Shown piece after piece: positions 7,689 to 16,387 of a stretch of DNA of 64,000 nucleotides. Numbering within the stretch: the first letter of the stretch is position 1; each line of letters begins with the position of its first letter. Below the pieces are notes generated by a model. The model was given only the letters and a program-made list of their open reading frames with translations, did no database searches and was not told where the DNA came from. The DNA is from Acetobacteraceae bacterium. Its GTDB lineage: Bacteria > Pseudomonadota > Alphaproteobacteria > Acetobacterales > Acetobacteraceae. The stretch covers positions 52,876-116,875 of the forward strand of contig CANJLW010000012.1 in the NCBI GenBank assembly GCA_947475245.1, given 5' to 3'. The position numbers and the translations under genes were made by a program.

Positions 7689-8948
7689 CTACGCGCCGCG
7701 CCGCATGACCATCGCCGATGTGGTCATCGGGTTGGCCCAGCCGAGATTGGCGGTCACTTCGATGTTCTTCACCTGACGGCAACCGCCCTCGCGATAGTCG
7801 TAGGTGTGTTGCCGCTTTCCATGCGCATCGCATGGGCAGGAATCGTCTACGTCGTGCCGAAGCTGGCGGACGTTTTCGATCACCATGTTCATGCCGTGCG
7901 TATAGCCTTCGCACAGATGGCCGCCGGACGTGTTGTTCGGACGACGCCCGCCCAGGCGGGTGATACCGGACGACACGTATTCGCCGCCTTCGCCCTTTTT
8001 GCAGAAGCCGTAATCTTCGAGTTGCAGCATGGAGGTGAAGGTGAAGGCATCGTACGCTCCGGTCGCGTCGATGTCTTCCGGCCCGACGCCGGCGTTCGGC
8101 CACAGGATGTTCTTGGCGTAGTAGCCGCCGACGCGATCGATCGGCCCGGTCTGATAGTGCATGTCCATACGCGGCTTGCTGCACCGACCGACGATGCCGC
8201 GGATCAGTGCCGGCGTATGACGCAGGTCGCGCGCGCGGTCCGCCTTGGTGATGATGATCGCGGTCGCGTTGTCGGTTTCGACGCAGCAGTCCAGCAGATG
8301 CAGCGGTTTGCAGATGATGCGGCTGTTCAGCACATCGTCCACCGTATAGCGCTTCTTGTAATAGGCCTTGGGGTTGTTGGAGGCGTGCTCGGAATGCACC
8401 ACCTTCACCATCGCCACCTGCTCCGGCTTTGTGCCGTAGGTGTACATGTGCCGCATGAACGTCGGCGCGAACATCTGCCCCGCGCTCTGCCACCCGTATG
8501 CGCGGCTGTGCAGCATGTCGCCGTTGACCGGCGCCGCCGATCGCGCCCCGGTGCCGCCGATGCGCACCTGGGAAAAGCCGTTCATCGCGCGAAAGATCGC
8601 GACGGTCTTGCACAGGCCGGCTTCCATCACGCCGATGGCGATGCCGATCAGTGCTTCCGTCGAGGACCCGCCGCCGTTGCAATCCATGTAGAAATTCAGC
8701 CGAGCCCCGATATCGCCCGCGATGAAGGTCGAGGCGGTCGAGTCATTGCCGGAATATGAGAGCATTCCGTCGATATCGGATGCTTTCATCCCGGCGTCGG
8801 CGATGGCGTTGCGCATCGCCCAGGAGCCAAGCGCGCGGGTCGTCTTGTCGGAACCGCGCGTGAAGGTTGTCTCTCCAACCCCGACGATTGCGTATTTATC
8901 GCGAAGATATTTGGCCGTTGTGACATCGGTGTCCGCTGGGAGCGGCAT
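7689..8948 (-). CDS. Thiolase-family (SCP-x/lipid-transfer-like) protein
   Basis: A 419-residue member of the thiolase superfamily of the type annotated as lipid-transfer protein or acetyl-CoA acetyltransferase. The N-terminal nucleotide-like fold begins IVGVGETTFTRG. The putative catalytic Cys lies in MDCNGGGSSTEAL, and a C-terminal NTSGGHLCEGYTHG replaces the canonical thiolase C-terminal motifs. Such proteins act with a DUF35 partner on branched or aromatic-side-chain acyl-CoAs. The start is the ATG at 8948, preceded by an AAAGGGGGG leader; the 48-codon upstream extension overlaps the divergent promoter region and is rejected. It is co-transcribed with the DUF35 gene. The exact substrate is unknown. 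Confidence 0.85.
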   Translation of the reverse strand: MPLPADTDVTTAKYLRDKYAIVGVGETTFTRGSDKTTRALGSWAMRNAIADAGMKASDIDGMLSYSGNDSTASTFIAGDIGARLNFYMDCNGGGSSTEALIGIAIGVMEAGLCKTVAIFRAMNGFSQVRIGGTGARSAAPVNGDMLHSRAYGWQSAGQMFAPTFMRHMYTYGTKPEQVAMVKVVHSEHASNNPKAYYKKRYTVDDVLNSRIICKPLHLLDCCVETDNATAIIITKADRARDLRHTPALIRGIVGRCSKPRMDMHYQTGPIDRVGGYYAKNILWPNAGVGPEDIDATGAYDAFTFTSMLQLEDYGFCKKGEGGEYVSSGITRLGGRRPNNTSGGHLCEGYTHGMNMVIENVRQLRHDVDDSCPCDAHGKRQHTYDYREGGCRQVKNIEVTANLGWANPMTTSAMVMRRGA

Positions 8949-9103
8949 GGCAATTCCCCCCTTTCCCCGTTTTCCGGTGGTGGATTTGAGGCTGATCCAG
9001 ACCGCGCCTCTCGTCAATCGTTGTCCGCGTCCGTCAGCACGGTTGAAACCTGCTCCGGCATCGCTATCATCGGGATAACGCCCAGATTTCACGGAAACAC
9101 ACG

Positions 9104-9301
9104 ATGCCGGACGGTGCCGCTACCCCGACCCCCACGGAAATCATTCACGTCGATTCCCGCACCGCCGCCTGCGACGGCGGCAATGGTCCGCTCGGCCACC
9201 CCCGCGTGTTCCTGCATATCGAGGGTGAGTCCGTTATGTGCCCCTATTGCTCGCGCCTTTATGTGCTGAATGCAGGAGCCGGCCACGCCAGCGGACATTG
9301 A
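9104..9301 (+). CDS. Small zinc-finger protein, NDUFS6/zf-CHCC type
   Basis: A 65-residue protein ending in the zf-CHCC domain found in mitochondrial complex I subunit NDUFS6 and its alphaproteobacterial relatives. The metal-binding order is visible: Cys at TAACDGG, His in HPRVFLHI, then CPYCSRLYVL. In alphaproteobacteria this small protein is a supernumerary subunit associated with NADH:quinone oxidoreductase or an uncharacterised stand-alone zinc protein. It overlaps the start of polA by 32 bases, so the two genes are probably co-transcribed, although their functions are unrelated as far as known. Confidence 0.85.
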   Translation: MPDGAATPTPTEIIHVDSRTAACDGGNGPLGHPRVFLHIEGESVMCPYCSRLYVLNAGAGHASGH

Positions 9302-12101
9302 CGCGGCGGTGCCCGATCAGGTCGGGAGCAAGCCGCTGCATCTGATCCTGGTGGACGGATCGGGATTCATCTTCCGCGCCTACCACGGCCTGCCGCCGAT
9401 GACCCGGCCCGATGGAACGCCGGTGAATGCGGTGTTCGGCTTCACCAACATGCTGGCGCGTCTGATCAAGGATCATGTCGGCACGCATCTGGCGGTGATT
9501 TTCGACGCCGGACGGTTCACGTTCCGCAATCGGATTTACGAAGCCTATAAGGCCCACCGCCCGCCCGCGCCGGACGATCTGATTCCGCAATTCGCCCTGG
9601 TGCGAGAGGCGACGGAAGCCTTCGGCGTGCCGGCCATAGAACTGGCCGACTGGGAAGCAGACGACCTGATCGCCGCCTATGCCACCTCGGTCGCCGATGC
9701 GGGCGGCCAGGTCACGATCGTGTCGTCGGACAAGGATCTGATGCAGTTGCTGCGACCCGGCATCGGCATGCTGGATCCGATGAAGCAGAAAGCCATCGGC
9801 CTCGCCGAGGTCATGGAGAAGTTCGGCGTCACCCCCGACAAGATGGTCGAGGTGCAGGCATTGATCGGGGATTCCTCCGACAATGTGCCGGGTGTTCCCG
9901 GTATCGGCCCTAAAGGCGCGGCGCAACTGATCAACGAATACGGCGACCTGGAAGCGGTGTTGGCGGCAGCGCCGTCGATGAAACCCTCCAAGCGGCGCGA
10001 GGTACTGATCGAATTTGCCGATAAGGCGCGCCTGTCCCGCGAACTCGTGCTGCTGCGCGTCGATGCGCCGATGCCGATCCCTGTCGCCGATCTGGCTGTG
10101 CGGGAACCGGACCGATCCGCGCTGGTCGCCTGGCTGACGGTCCAAGGGTTCCGCAGCACGATTTCCCGCCTGGGCCTGAACGCCGAAGCCGCCGTCGCGC
10201 AGCCCGTGGCGGTTGAACGGAAGGTCCCCGCCGCCGAACCTTCCACCGCGGTTCAAGGCGATTTGGGACTGGCGGAGGCGACGCGAAGCAACGCCGGTTT
10301 CGGCCCTTACGAGACCGTGACCACCGGCGACGCCCTGCGGACGTGGGTCGCCGAAGCCACCTTGGCCGGGTGCTGCGCGATTGATACGGAGACCAGCGGG
10401 CTTGACGCGATGCGCGCGGGTCTGGTGGGGCTGTCCATCGCCACGGCCCCCGGACGATCCTGCTACGTGCCCCTGGGGCACGAGGGGTTGGTGGCGCAGA
10501 TGACCCTGGCAGAGGCGATCGAGATTTTGTCGCCTCTGCTGCTCGATCAATCCGTCCTGAAGATCTTCCAGAATGCCAAATTCGACCTGATGATCCTGAC
10601 GCAGGCAGGATTTCCGCTCGCCGCACCGGTCGACGATACCATGCTGATCTCCTATTCCCAGGAAGCTGGCATGCATGGCCACGGGTTGGATGAGCTGTCG
10701 CAACTCCATCTGGGTCATACACCGATTCCGTTCGATGAGGTGACGGGCAGCGGACGTAATCGCATACCGTTCTCTCAGGTCGAACTGGGGCGCGCCACGG
10801 CCTATGCCGCGGAGGATGCCGACGTCGCATTGCGCCTGTGGGAGAGTTTGCGTCCCCGGCTGCGTCAGAACCGATCGCTGGCGCTATATGAACAGGTTGA
10901 ACGTCGGTTGGTGCCGATCCTGCTTGCGATGGAACGCGCCGGGGTTAAGGTCGACGAGGACGAACTGCGCCGGATGTCGATCGACTTTGAGGGCCGTATG
11001 GCCGTCATGGAACAGGATTGCCATCGTTTGGCCGGGCGCGTGTTCAATGTCGGCAGCCCCAAGCAATTGGGAGAGGTGCTGTTCGACGAGATGAAGCTGC
11101 CCGGCGGCAAGCGGTTGAAGGCCGGAGCCTGGGGGACAGATTCCTCCGTGCTGCAAACTCTGTCGGAACAAGGTCACGATCTGCCGGCACGTATTCTGGA
11201 ATGGCGGCAGCTCGCCAAGCTGAAGTCCACCTATGCCGACGCATTGGTTGAGCAAATCAATCCCGCGACGGGGCGGGTTCACACCAGCTTCGCGATGGCG
11301 ATTGCCTCGACCGGCCGGTTGTCGTCGACCGACCCCAATTTGCAGAACATCCCGATCCGGACGGAAGAAGGCAGCCGTATTCGCCGAGCGTTCATCGCCG
11401 AACCGGGGCACGTTCTGGTGAGCGCCGATTACTCGCAGATCGAGCTTCGGCTGCTGGCTCATGTCGCCGAAATCCCCGCGCTGCGGGAGAGCTTTGCGAA
11501 CGGCGAAGACATCCACGCCCGCACCGCGTCGGAGGTCTTCGGCGTGCCGATGGCCGGGATGGATGCAATGACCCGTCGGCGCGCGAAGGCGATCAATTTC
11601 GGTATCATCTACGGCATTTCCGCATTCGGCCTTGCCCGTCAGCTTGGTATCGGCCCTGGGGAGGCCAAGGGCTACATTGATCGCTACTTCGAGCGTTATC
11701 CCGGCATTCGCAGTTATATGGCGCGGGTTCGGGATGAGGCTCGGGACCAGGGCTATGTGGTCAGTCCCTTCGGGCGCCGTTGCTGGATCCCCGGCATCGC
11801 CGACAAAAACGGTGCTCGGCGGGCCTATGCGGAGCGACAGGCGATCAATGCGCCGTTGCAGGGCGGCGCGGCCGACATCATCAAGCGCGCGATGGTCAAG
11901 CTGCCGGCGGCGCTAAGCGCGGCGGGGCTGACATCGCGCCTGCTGTTGCAGGTGCACGACGAATTGTTGTTCGAGGCACCGCTTGCGGAAGCCGACGCGC
12001 TCGCGCAACTGGCGCGCTCGGTTATGGAATCAGCGGCGACGCTCAGCGTGCCGCTGGTGGTTGAAACCGGGATCGGCCACAGCTGGGCCGAAGCGCATTA
12101 A
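9270..12101 (+). CDS. polA: DNA polymerase I
   Basis: A 943-residue replication and repair polymerase with all three domains. The N-terminal 5'-3' exonuclease (residues about 22-310) has HLILVDGSGFIFRAY, EADDL and GDSSDNVPG. The proofreading 3'-5' exonuclease (about 345-540) retains its acidic residues: DTETSGLD near 372, QNAKFDLM, and YAAEDAD. The polymerase domain has motif A DYSQIELR near 720, the RRRAKAINFGIIYG fingers helix, and motif C HDELLFE near 896. Proofreading should therefore be active. The first ATG overlaps the upstream zinc-finger gene; a GTG at 9309 is an alternative start that removes a non-conserved 13-residue leader. The stop overlaps the stop of the convergent lytic transglycosylase. 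Confidence 0.98.
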   Translation: MQEPATPADIDAAVPDQVGSKPLHLILVDGSGFIFRAYHGLPPMTRPDGTPVNAVFGFTNMLARLIKDHVGTHLAVIFDAGRFTFRNRIYEAYKAHRPPAPDDLIPQFALVREATEAFGVPAIELADWEADDLIAAYATSVADAGGQVTIVSSDKDLMQLLRPGIGMLDPMKQKAIGLAEVMEKFGVTPDKMVEVQALIGDSSDNVPGVPGIGPKGAAQLINEYGDLEAVLAAAPSMKPSKRREVLIEFADKARLSRELVLLRVDAPMPIPVADLAVREPDRSALVAWLTVQGFRSTISRLGLNAEAAVAQPVAVERKVPAAEPSTAVQGDLGLAEATRSNAGFGPYETVTTGDALRTWVAEATLAGCCAIDTETSGLDAMRAGLVGLSIATAPGRSCYVPLGHEGLVAQMTLAEAIEILSPLLLDQSVLKIFQNAKFDLMILTQAGFPLAAPVDDTMLISYSQEAGMHGHGLDELSQLHLGHTPIPFDEVTGSGRNRIPFSQVELGRATAYAAEDADVALRLWESLRPRLRQNRSLALYEQVERRLVPILLAMERAGVKVDEDELRRMSIDFEGRMAVMEQDCHRLAGRVFNVGSPKQLGEVLFDEMKLPGGKRLKAGAWGTDSSVLQTLSEQGHDLPARILEWRQLAKLKSTYADALVEQINPATGRVHTSFAMAIASTGRLSSTDPNLQNIPIRTEEGSRIRRAFIAEPGHVLVSADYSQIELRLLAHVAEIPALRESFANGEDIHARTASEVFGVPMAGMDAMTRRRAKAINFGIIYGISAFGLARQLGIGPGEAKGYIDRYFERYPGIRSYMARVRDEARDQGYVVSPFGRRCWIPGIADKNGARRAYAERQAINAPLQGGAADIIKRAMVKLPAALSAAGLTSRLLLQVHDELLFEAPLAEADALAQLARSVMESAATLSVPLVVETGIGHSWAEAH

Positions 12102-13330
12102 CCCTGCGCGTCGGGTGATAACACGATGCAGTTGGCGCGGCCGCGGGTGATCTTGCCGCAGGCTTGCAGCGCGCTTTCCCGCGACAGACCGGTCAGGCGC
12201 GCCCGCCACAGCACGCCGCGCGGCTGGCGAACGGTGGCGACCTGGGTTTGTGCCCCCGCGAGTTCCCCGCGCGCCTGATCCCGCGCCGAGCCCAAGGCGG
12301 CTTGCGCCTGTGCCTGATTGGCGAAGGCCCCAACCTGAATGGCCCATTGTCCGGAAGAAGCGGCGAAGGCCGAGGAAGACGCGGCGTTGCCGCGGCGTTG
12401 GGGGTTCGATTCAGACGCGTTGGCGGACGGGATCAGTTGAAAGCGCGGCCGTTCCGGCGCGGCGGCAACCGGAGCGGGTTGCTGTAGCGCGGCAAGCTGC
12501 TGGCGCTGCGCCGGCGACAGCGCCGATTGCGCGGGTACCGGCGGTGGGATGATGGCGGCAACCTGCTGTTGCGCGACCGGTCTTGCGGTTTCGGGAAGCT
12601 GTGCGACCTCGATCGGCGCGCGCGTCGGAACGCGGCCCGCGCCGGCGTTTGCGCTGGCGACCTGCGTCGCCCTGCCATAGCGAAGGCCCGGCGCGATGTT
12701 CGTCGGCAGCGCATTCATCGCGTATTGTTCGGCCGGTGAGCGAATGACCGGCGACGCGCCGGCGAGGTTCGGACTGATCATCGCGACGTATTTGCGCGTT
12801 TCATCCGGCAGCGGACGATTATTGGTCAGGTAGTCGTCCAGGCGAGCGGGACCGGCGTTATAGGCCGCGAGAAAGCCGGGCGCGCCGTACATGTCGTACA
12901 TCTCGCGCATGTACGCGACGCCGGCGAGGATGTTATCGCGTGGATGGAACGGATCGTCGCCGAGGTTATGGCGCTCCCGCAATTCGCCGTACGTCCCGGG
13001 CATGACCTGCATCAGGCCCATCGCACCGGCGTGGGAGGTAATAAGCTGGCCATTGCTGGCATAAAGCCGCCCGCCGGATTCAACCTTCATCAAGGACCGG
13101 ATCCATTTTTCCGGCATGTCGAAGCGGGTGGAGGCTTCGCGGATATAGGGGCCCCAGGGGTCGTTCGCCGGACCCGGCGGAACATAATTGCCGCGGGCAT
13201 GGGCAACGTAACGCTGTGTTTCCTGCTGGGCGCTTTCGCGCGGTGCCTGGTTTGAGCAAGCCACGACGAAGGTAAGGAGCGCGAAGCCGCTTACGGCTCG
13301 GGCTAGGGTGGGCAAACGCCGCAGGCTCAT
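12098..13330 (-). CDS. Lytic transglycosylase (SLT domain) with C-terminal SPOR domain, lipoprotein
   Basis: A 410-residue envelope enzyme that cleaves peptidoglycan glycan strands to 1,6-anhydro-muropeptides. A lipoprotein signal ends at FVVACSNQ. The SLT goose-lysozyme-like domain (about residues 60-190) has the catalytic Glu in MKVESGGRLYA, GLMQVMPGTYGEL, and AYNAGPARLDDY. A long Pro/Ala/Gln linker follows. The C-terminus (about 325-400) is a SPOR domain (WAIQVGAFANQAQAQAAL) that binds denuded glycan at division septa. The start at 13330 has GGAG eight bases upstream; the longer frame runs antisense through the intergenic region and is rejected. Its stop codon overlaps that of polA. Confidence 0.9.
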   Translation of the reverse strand: MSLRRLPTLARAVSGFALLTFVVACSNQAPRESAQQETQRYVAHARGNYVPPGPANDPWGPYIREASTRFDMPEKWIRSLMKVESGGRLYASNGQLITSHAGAMGLMQVMPGTYGELRERHNLGDDPFHPRDNILAGVAYMREMYDMYGAPGFLAAYNAGPARLDDYLTNNRPLPDETRKYVAMISPNLAGASPVIRSPAEQYAMNALPTNIAPGLRYGRATQVASANAGAGRVPTRAPIEVAQLPETARPVAQQQVAAIIPPPVPAQSALSPAQRQQLAALQQPAPVAAAPERPRFQLIPSANASESNPQRRGNAASSSAFAASSGQWAIQVGAFANQAQAQAALGSARDQARGELAGAQTQVATVRQPRGVLWRARLTGLSRESALQACGKITRGRANCIVLSPDAQG

Positions 13331-13557
13331 CCTGGTAACTCCATCGTGACGCGGCCGTTGCGGGCCATGGCTGATGCCAATCGGCAGGAACAGTTGGTAA
13401 GTCCTTATCGCACCAACCGTACTCTGGCAAGCAATCATGCTTTGGCTGACGTAATTGAACACCGTGGCGAGAATATGGAGCGTCAAGTGATGTTGGTCAT
13501 TGTTCATGGCCTGACGCATTGCCGCCGGCCTGACGATGGGCTATCGCCCTGCGCGCA

Positions 13558-14412
13558 ATGAACACCTCTGAACTGCCAAGCGCTCGGGATAGTATCCTCG
13601 ACTTTAAAGCCGGGACGACTGTGATGGAACGCCACCGCCTTGCGGTGCGTGACCTGACCGATGGAATGCGCTTATGGCGTTTGGCCTGGGCACTGGGTTG
13701 GTTGGACATCCGCCTGCGCTACCGAGGATCGATGCTTGGTCCCTTTTGGCTGACCATTTCGACAGGTGTCATGGTTGTGTCCCTGGGGGTGCTGTACTCG
13801 ACCCTGTTTAAGATGGATGTGCGGGATTATCTGCCGTTCCTGGCATTGTCGCAGGTCCTGTGGGCATTTTTGGCGGCACTGGTTTCGGACGCCTGCTCGA
13901 CGTTCACCGAGGCGGAAGCAGTCATCCGCTCGACGCGTATGCCGTTTTTCGTGTTCTCGATCCGGACGTTGGTGCGCAACCTGTTTGTGCTGGCGCATAA
14001 TATCGTCGTGATCGTCGTCGTTTTCGCGGTCTTCCTGCATTGGCCGGGTTGGCCGGCTTTGCTTGCCATCCCGTCGCTTGCGCTTTGGACGGTCGACGCC
14101 TTGTTGTTGACGCTTTTGCTGGGCGGGTTTTGCGCGCGTTTCCGCGATATTTTGCCGATCGTCAACAGCCTGATGCAGATAGCGTTCTTTCTGACGCCGG
14201 TGATCTGGAAGCCCGAACAGTTGGGGCCCAACGCGGTCTATTTGCCGCTCAACCCGTTCTACGACTTGTTGGAGATCGTGCGAGGCCCGATGTTGGGACA
14301 TGTGCCCACGGCCGCGACCTGGTTGGGTGCGGTCGGGTTCAGCGTCGTGCTTTGGGTCCTGGCCTGGGCATTTTTCGTGCGCGCGCGCGGTCGAATCACG
14401 TTCTGGATTTAA
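13558..14412 (+). CDS. ABC-2 type polysaccharide export permease (Wzm/KpsM-like)
   Basis: A 284-residue inner-membrane permease with about six membrane segments after a cytoplasmic amphipathic start (WLDIRLRYRGSMLGPFW, the hallmark of KpsM/Wzm exporters). With the ATPase directly downstream it should export a lipid-linked polysaccharide, such as capsule, O-antigen or exopolysaccharide, across the inner membrane. The late segment FFLTPVIWKPEQL followed by YLPLNPFYDLLEIVRGPM is diagnostic of the family. Four bases separate it from the ATPase gene. The ATG at 13558 lacks a good ribosome-binding site; the ATG at 13624 (MERHRLAVRD), with GGGA upstream, is a plausible alternative start. Confidence 0.92.
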   Translation: MNTSELPSARDSILDFKAGTTVMERHRLAVRDLTDGMRLWRLAWALGWLDIRLRYRGSMLGPFWLTISTGVMVVSLGVLYSTLFKMDVRDYLPFLALSQVLWAFLAALVSDACSTFTEAEAVIRSTRMPFFVFSIRTLVRNLFVLAHNIVVIVVVFAVFLHWPGWPALLAIPSLALWTVDALLLTLLLGGFCARFRDILPIVNSLMQIAFFLTPVIWKPEQLGPNAVYLPLNPFYDLLEIVRGPMLGHVPTAATWLGAVGFSVVLWVLAWAFFVRARGRITFWI

Positions 14413-14416
14413 ATCG

Positions 14417-15175
14417 ATGGCACTTGAAGCCCGCGTCGACGTCGATAACATTTCCGTCTCGTTTCCGCTGTATCACGGCAGTTCGCGCAGCCTGAAAAAG
14501 CTGATGGTGGCGGCGGCGTCGGGTCGCCTCGGCCATGACAGTCACCAGCGTGTGGTGGTGGAGGCCCTGCGCGACATCACGGTATCGCTTCGCAGCGGTG
14601 ACCGGTTGGGGCTGGTTGGCTCCAACGGCGCCGGAAAGACCACGCTGTTACGGGTTCTGGCGGGCATCTACGAACCGGGTGCGGGACGCATGCGGATCCA
14701 GGGCAGCCTGAACGCCTTGCTTGATCCGACCTTGGGCATGAACATGGAGCTGACGGGGCGAGAAAACATCGCGCTGCGTGGGCTTTATAACGGCTTACCG
14801 TCCTCGATGTTGCCGCGGCTGGAGGCTGACGTCGCGGAGTTCGCCGAATTGTCGGACTTCCTTGACCTCCCCGTGCGGATCTACTCCGCAGGGATGGTTG
14901 TACGCCTGGGATTTGCCCTGGCGACCGCAATCAAGCCGCAGATACTGCTGATGGATGAGTGGTTTTTGGCCGGTGACGCAGCCTTTATGGAGAAGGCGAC
15001 TCACAGGCTGGAGGAGATGGTGCGCGGCGCGGACATACTGGTCCTGTCGACGCACCAGTCGGACATCATTCTGGAGCGCTGCACACGCGTTCTGTGGCTT
15101 GAACAAGGACGCATTCGGGAGGACGGCCCGCCGGAAATCGTTCTGCCGCGTTATCACGCACCTCACGCGACCTAG
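14417..15175 (+). CDS. ABC polysaccharide exporter ATPase (Wzt/KpsT-like)
   Basis: A 252-residue ATPase with Walker A GSNGAGKTTLL, the exporter-type signature IYSAGMVVRLGF in place of LSGGQ, Walker B ILLMDEWFLAGD, and the H-loop STHQSD. The length equals KpsT and lacks the extra C-terminal carbohydrate-binding domain of Wzt proteins that recognise terminal modifications, so export should not depend on recognising a capped non-reducing end. The start ATG lies 5 bases after the permease stop; the longer frame would run inside the permease gene. It forms the exporter with the preceding permease, and the sugar-assembly genes are at 18.3-24.1 kb. Confidence 0.93.
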   Translation: MALEARVDVDNISVSFPLYHGSSRSLKKLMVAAASGRLGHDSHQRVVVEALRDITVSLRSGDRLGLVGSNGAGKTTLLRVLAGIYEPGAGRMRIQGSLNALLDPTLGMNMELTGRENIALRGLYNGLPSSMLPRLEADVAEFAELSDFLDLPVRIYSAGMVVRLGFALATAIKPQILLMDEWFLAGDAAFMEKATHRLEEMVRGADILVLSTHQSDIILERCTRVLWLEQGRIREDGPPEIVLPRYHAPHAT

Positions 15176-15188
15176 GGAGAAGCGCATC

Positions 15189-15482
15189 ATGCTGGCACGT
15201 GTTCTGACAATGCGAGTCAATCCGGACCGGATCGACGATTGGATGCGCTATACCCGCGATATCGGATTTCCGGGCATGCGAGCACAGCCGGGGTGCCGCG
15301 GCGTTTGGCGGCTGCATAAGGCAGACGCCGGCTCGGAGTATCAGGTTGTGACCCTGTGGGACGATCGCGCTGCATTGGATCTGTTCAAGGCCAGCGACGC
15401 GATGCGCGCACTCAGCGCGCAAGCCGTCGGCCTGACCATCCCGCCCCATGCGGAGACACTGTTTGACGTCGTAGACGATTGA
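15189..15482 (+). CDS. Small ABM-like (dimeric alpha/beta barrel) protein
   Basis: A 97-residue protein with the fold pattern of the antibiotic-biosynthesis-monooxygenase/EthD group: an initial beta strand (MLARVLTMRVNP), a helix, the central strand YQVVTLWDDRAAL, and a helix (ALDLFKASDAMRAL). Such proteins are small heme- or cofactor-independent oxygenases, or simply ligand-binding barrels. It follows the exporter ATPase by 13 bases on the same strand, so it may be co-transcribed, but no role in polysaccharide export is known for the family. The stop lies only 6 bases from the convergent ctrA stop. Confidence 0.65.
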   Translation: MLARVLTMRVNPDRIDDWMRYTRDIGFPGMRAQPGCRGVWRLHKADAGSEYQVVTLWDDRAALDLFKASDAMRALSAQAVGLTIPPHAETLFDVVDD

Positions 15483-15488
15483 TCCGCG

Positions 15489-16223
15489 TCAGGCCGCGGA
15501 CAGCCGCGGCATGCGGAGCGGTCGCAGTTCTTCTTCCGCCAACTCATCGGGGGATTGGTCGCGCACCATGTAGCCGCGTCCCCAGACCGTTCCGATGATA
15601 TTGTCGACGCCGGCTTGCGCCAATTTTTTGCGCAGCTTGCAGATGAACACGTCGATGATCTTCATCTCCGGCTCATCCAACCCGCCGTAGAGATGGTTCA
15701 GGAATGCCTCTTTGGTCAGGACCATACCCTTACGCAGGACCAGGAGTTCCAGAATAGCGTATTCCTTGCCCGTCAGGTGGATCTGGCGTCCATCCACGTA
15801 AACCTCCCGGCTGTCGAGGTTCAACTCGACGCTGCCGATGCGAAGCATGGGCTGGCTGAAGCCCTTGCTTCTGCGCACCACGGCCTGCATGCGCGCCAGA
15901 AGTTCCGCCTTGTCGAACGGCTTTGTGATGAAATCGTCCGCGCCCAGACCCAGGCATTTCACCTTTGCCTGTGGGCGGGCAAATCCGGACAGGACAAGGA
16001 CCGGGGTGTCGTTGCGGGTAATGCGCAGACGACGCACGACCTCATACCCCTCAACGTCGGGAAGCATGAGGTCGAGCAGGACGATGTCGTATTCGTAATG
16101 CCGGGTCAGTTCGAGTGCTTCTTCTCCGGTATCGGAGTGATCCACCACCGCGCCCGCTGCCTTGAGCATGAGGGTGACGCCGCGAGCCGCGGTCAGATCG
16201 TCTTCAACAAGCAAAACGCGCAT
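15489..16223 (-). CDS. ctrA: Cell-cycle response regulator CtrA
   Basis: A 244-residue OmpR-type response regulator matching CtrA, the alphaproteobacterial master regulator of cell cycle and motility. The receiver domain has the acidic pocket VEDD (10), phospho-acceptor Asp51 in LLDLMLPD, and Lys in ITKPFDKAEL. The winged-helix domain (about 130-230) contains LTGKEYAILELLVLRKGMVLTK-type sequence and ends GTVWGRGYMVRD, characteristic of CtrA. In free-living Rhodospirillales CtrA is usually non-essential and controls flagellar and chemotaxis genes, which fits the divergent fliI-fliJ. The start ATG has GAGG five bases upstream. The 164-base AT-rich upstream region is shared with fliI. Confidence 0.95.
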   Translation of the reverse strand: MRVLLVEDDLTAARGVTLMLKAAGAVVDHSDTGEEALELTRHYEYDIVLLDLMLPDVEGYEVVRRLRITRNDTPVLVLSGFARPQAKVKCLGLGADDFITKPFDKAELLARMQAVVRRSKGFSQPMLRIGSVELNLDSREVYVDGRQIHLTGKEYAILELLVLRKGMVLTKEAFLNHLYGGLDEPEMKIIDVFICKLRKKLAQAGVDNIIGTVWGRGYMVRDQSPDELAEEELRPLRMPRLSAA

Positions 16224-16387
16224 TGGGTCCTCACGGGAATTGATGATCGATTTATACCACTATAGCGTGTGTTTATCCATATGTTTTTTACTTTTTAGAT
16301 CATAAAATACGGCGCGAGTTCGCGGAATCGGCGGTAAATTCGAGATCATAAAGCGAACAAATATATAATTGGATGTTAAAAGTCTAA
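16224..16387. promoter_or_regulatory. AT-rich divergent ctrA/fliI promoter region
   Basis: This 164-bp intergenic region is strikingly AT-rich against its surroundings. A perfect TATAAT at 16364-16369 lies 19 bases before the fliI ATG; its upstream partner TTCGAG is a poor -35 box with 19-bp spacing, so an activator may be needed. Towards ctrA there are TATAGT and TATAAA hexamers about 40-55 bases before its ATG. A TTAAC half-site of the CtrA consensus is readable on the minus strand around 16373-16377, but I do not find a full TTAA-N7-TTAA site. Autoregulation is plausible but not shown. Confidence 0.5.

Noticed and set aside
9234..10718. Antisense frame of 494 codons opposite polA
   Set aside because: The plus strand carries polA with full domain conservation; the antisense frame reflects high-GC codon bias.
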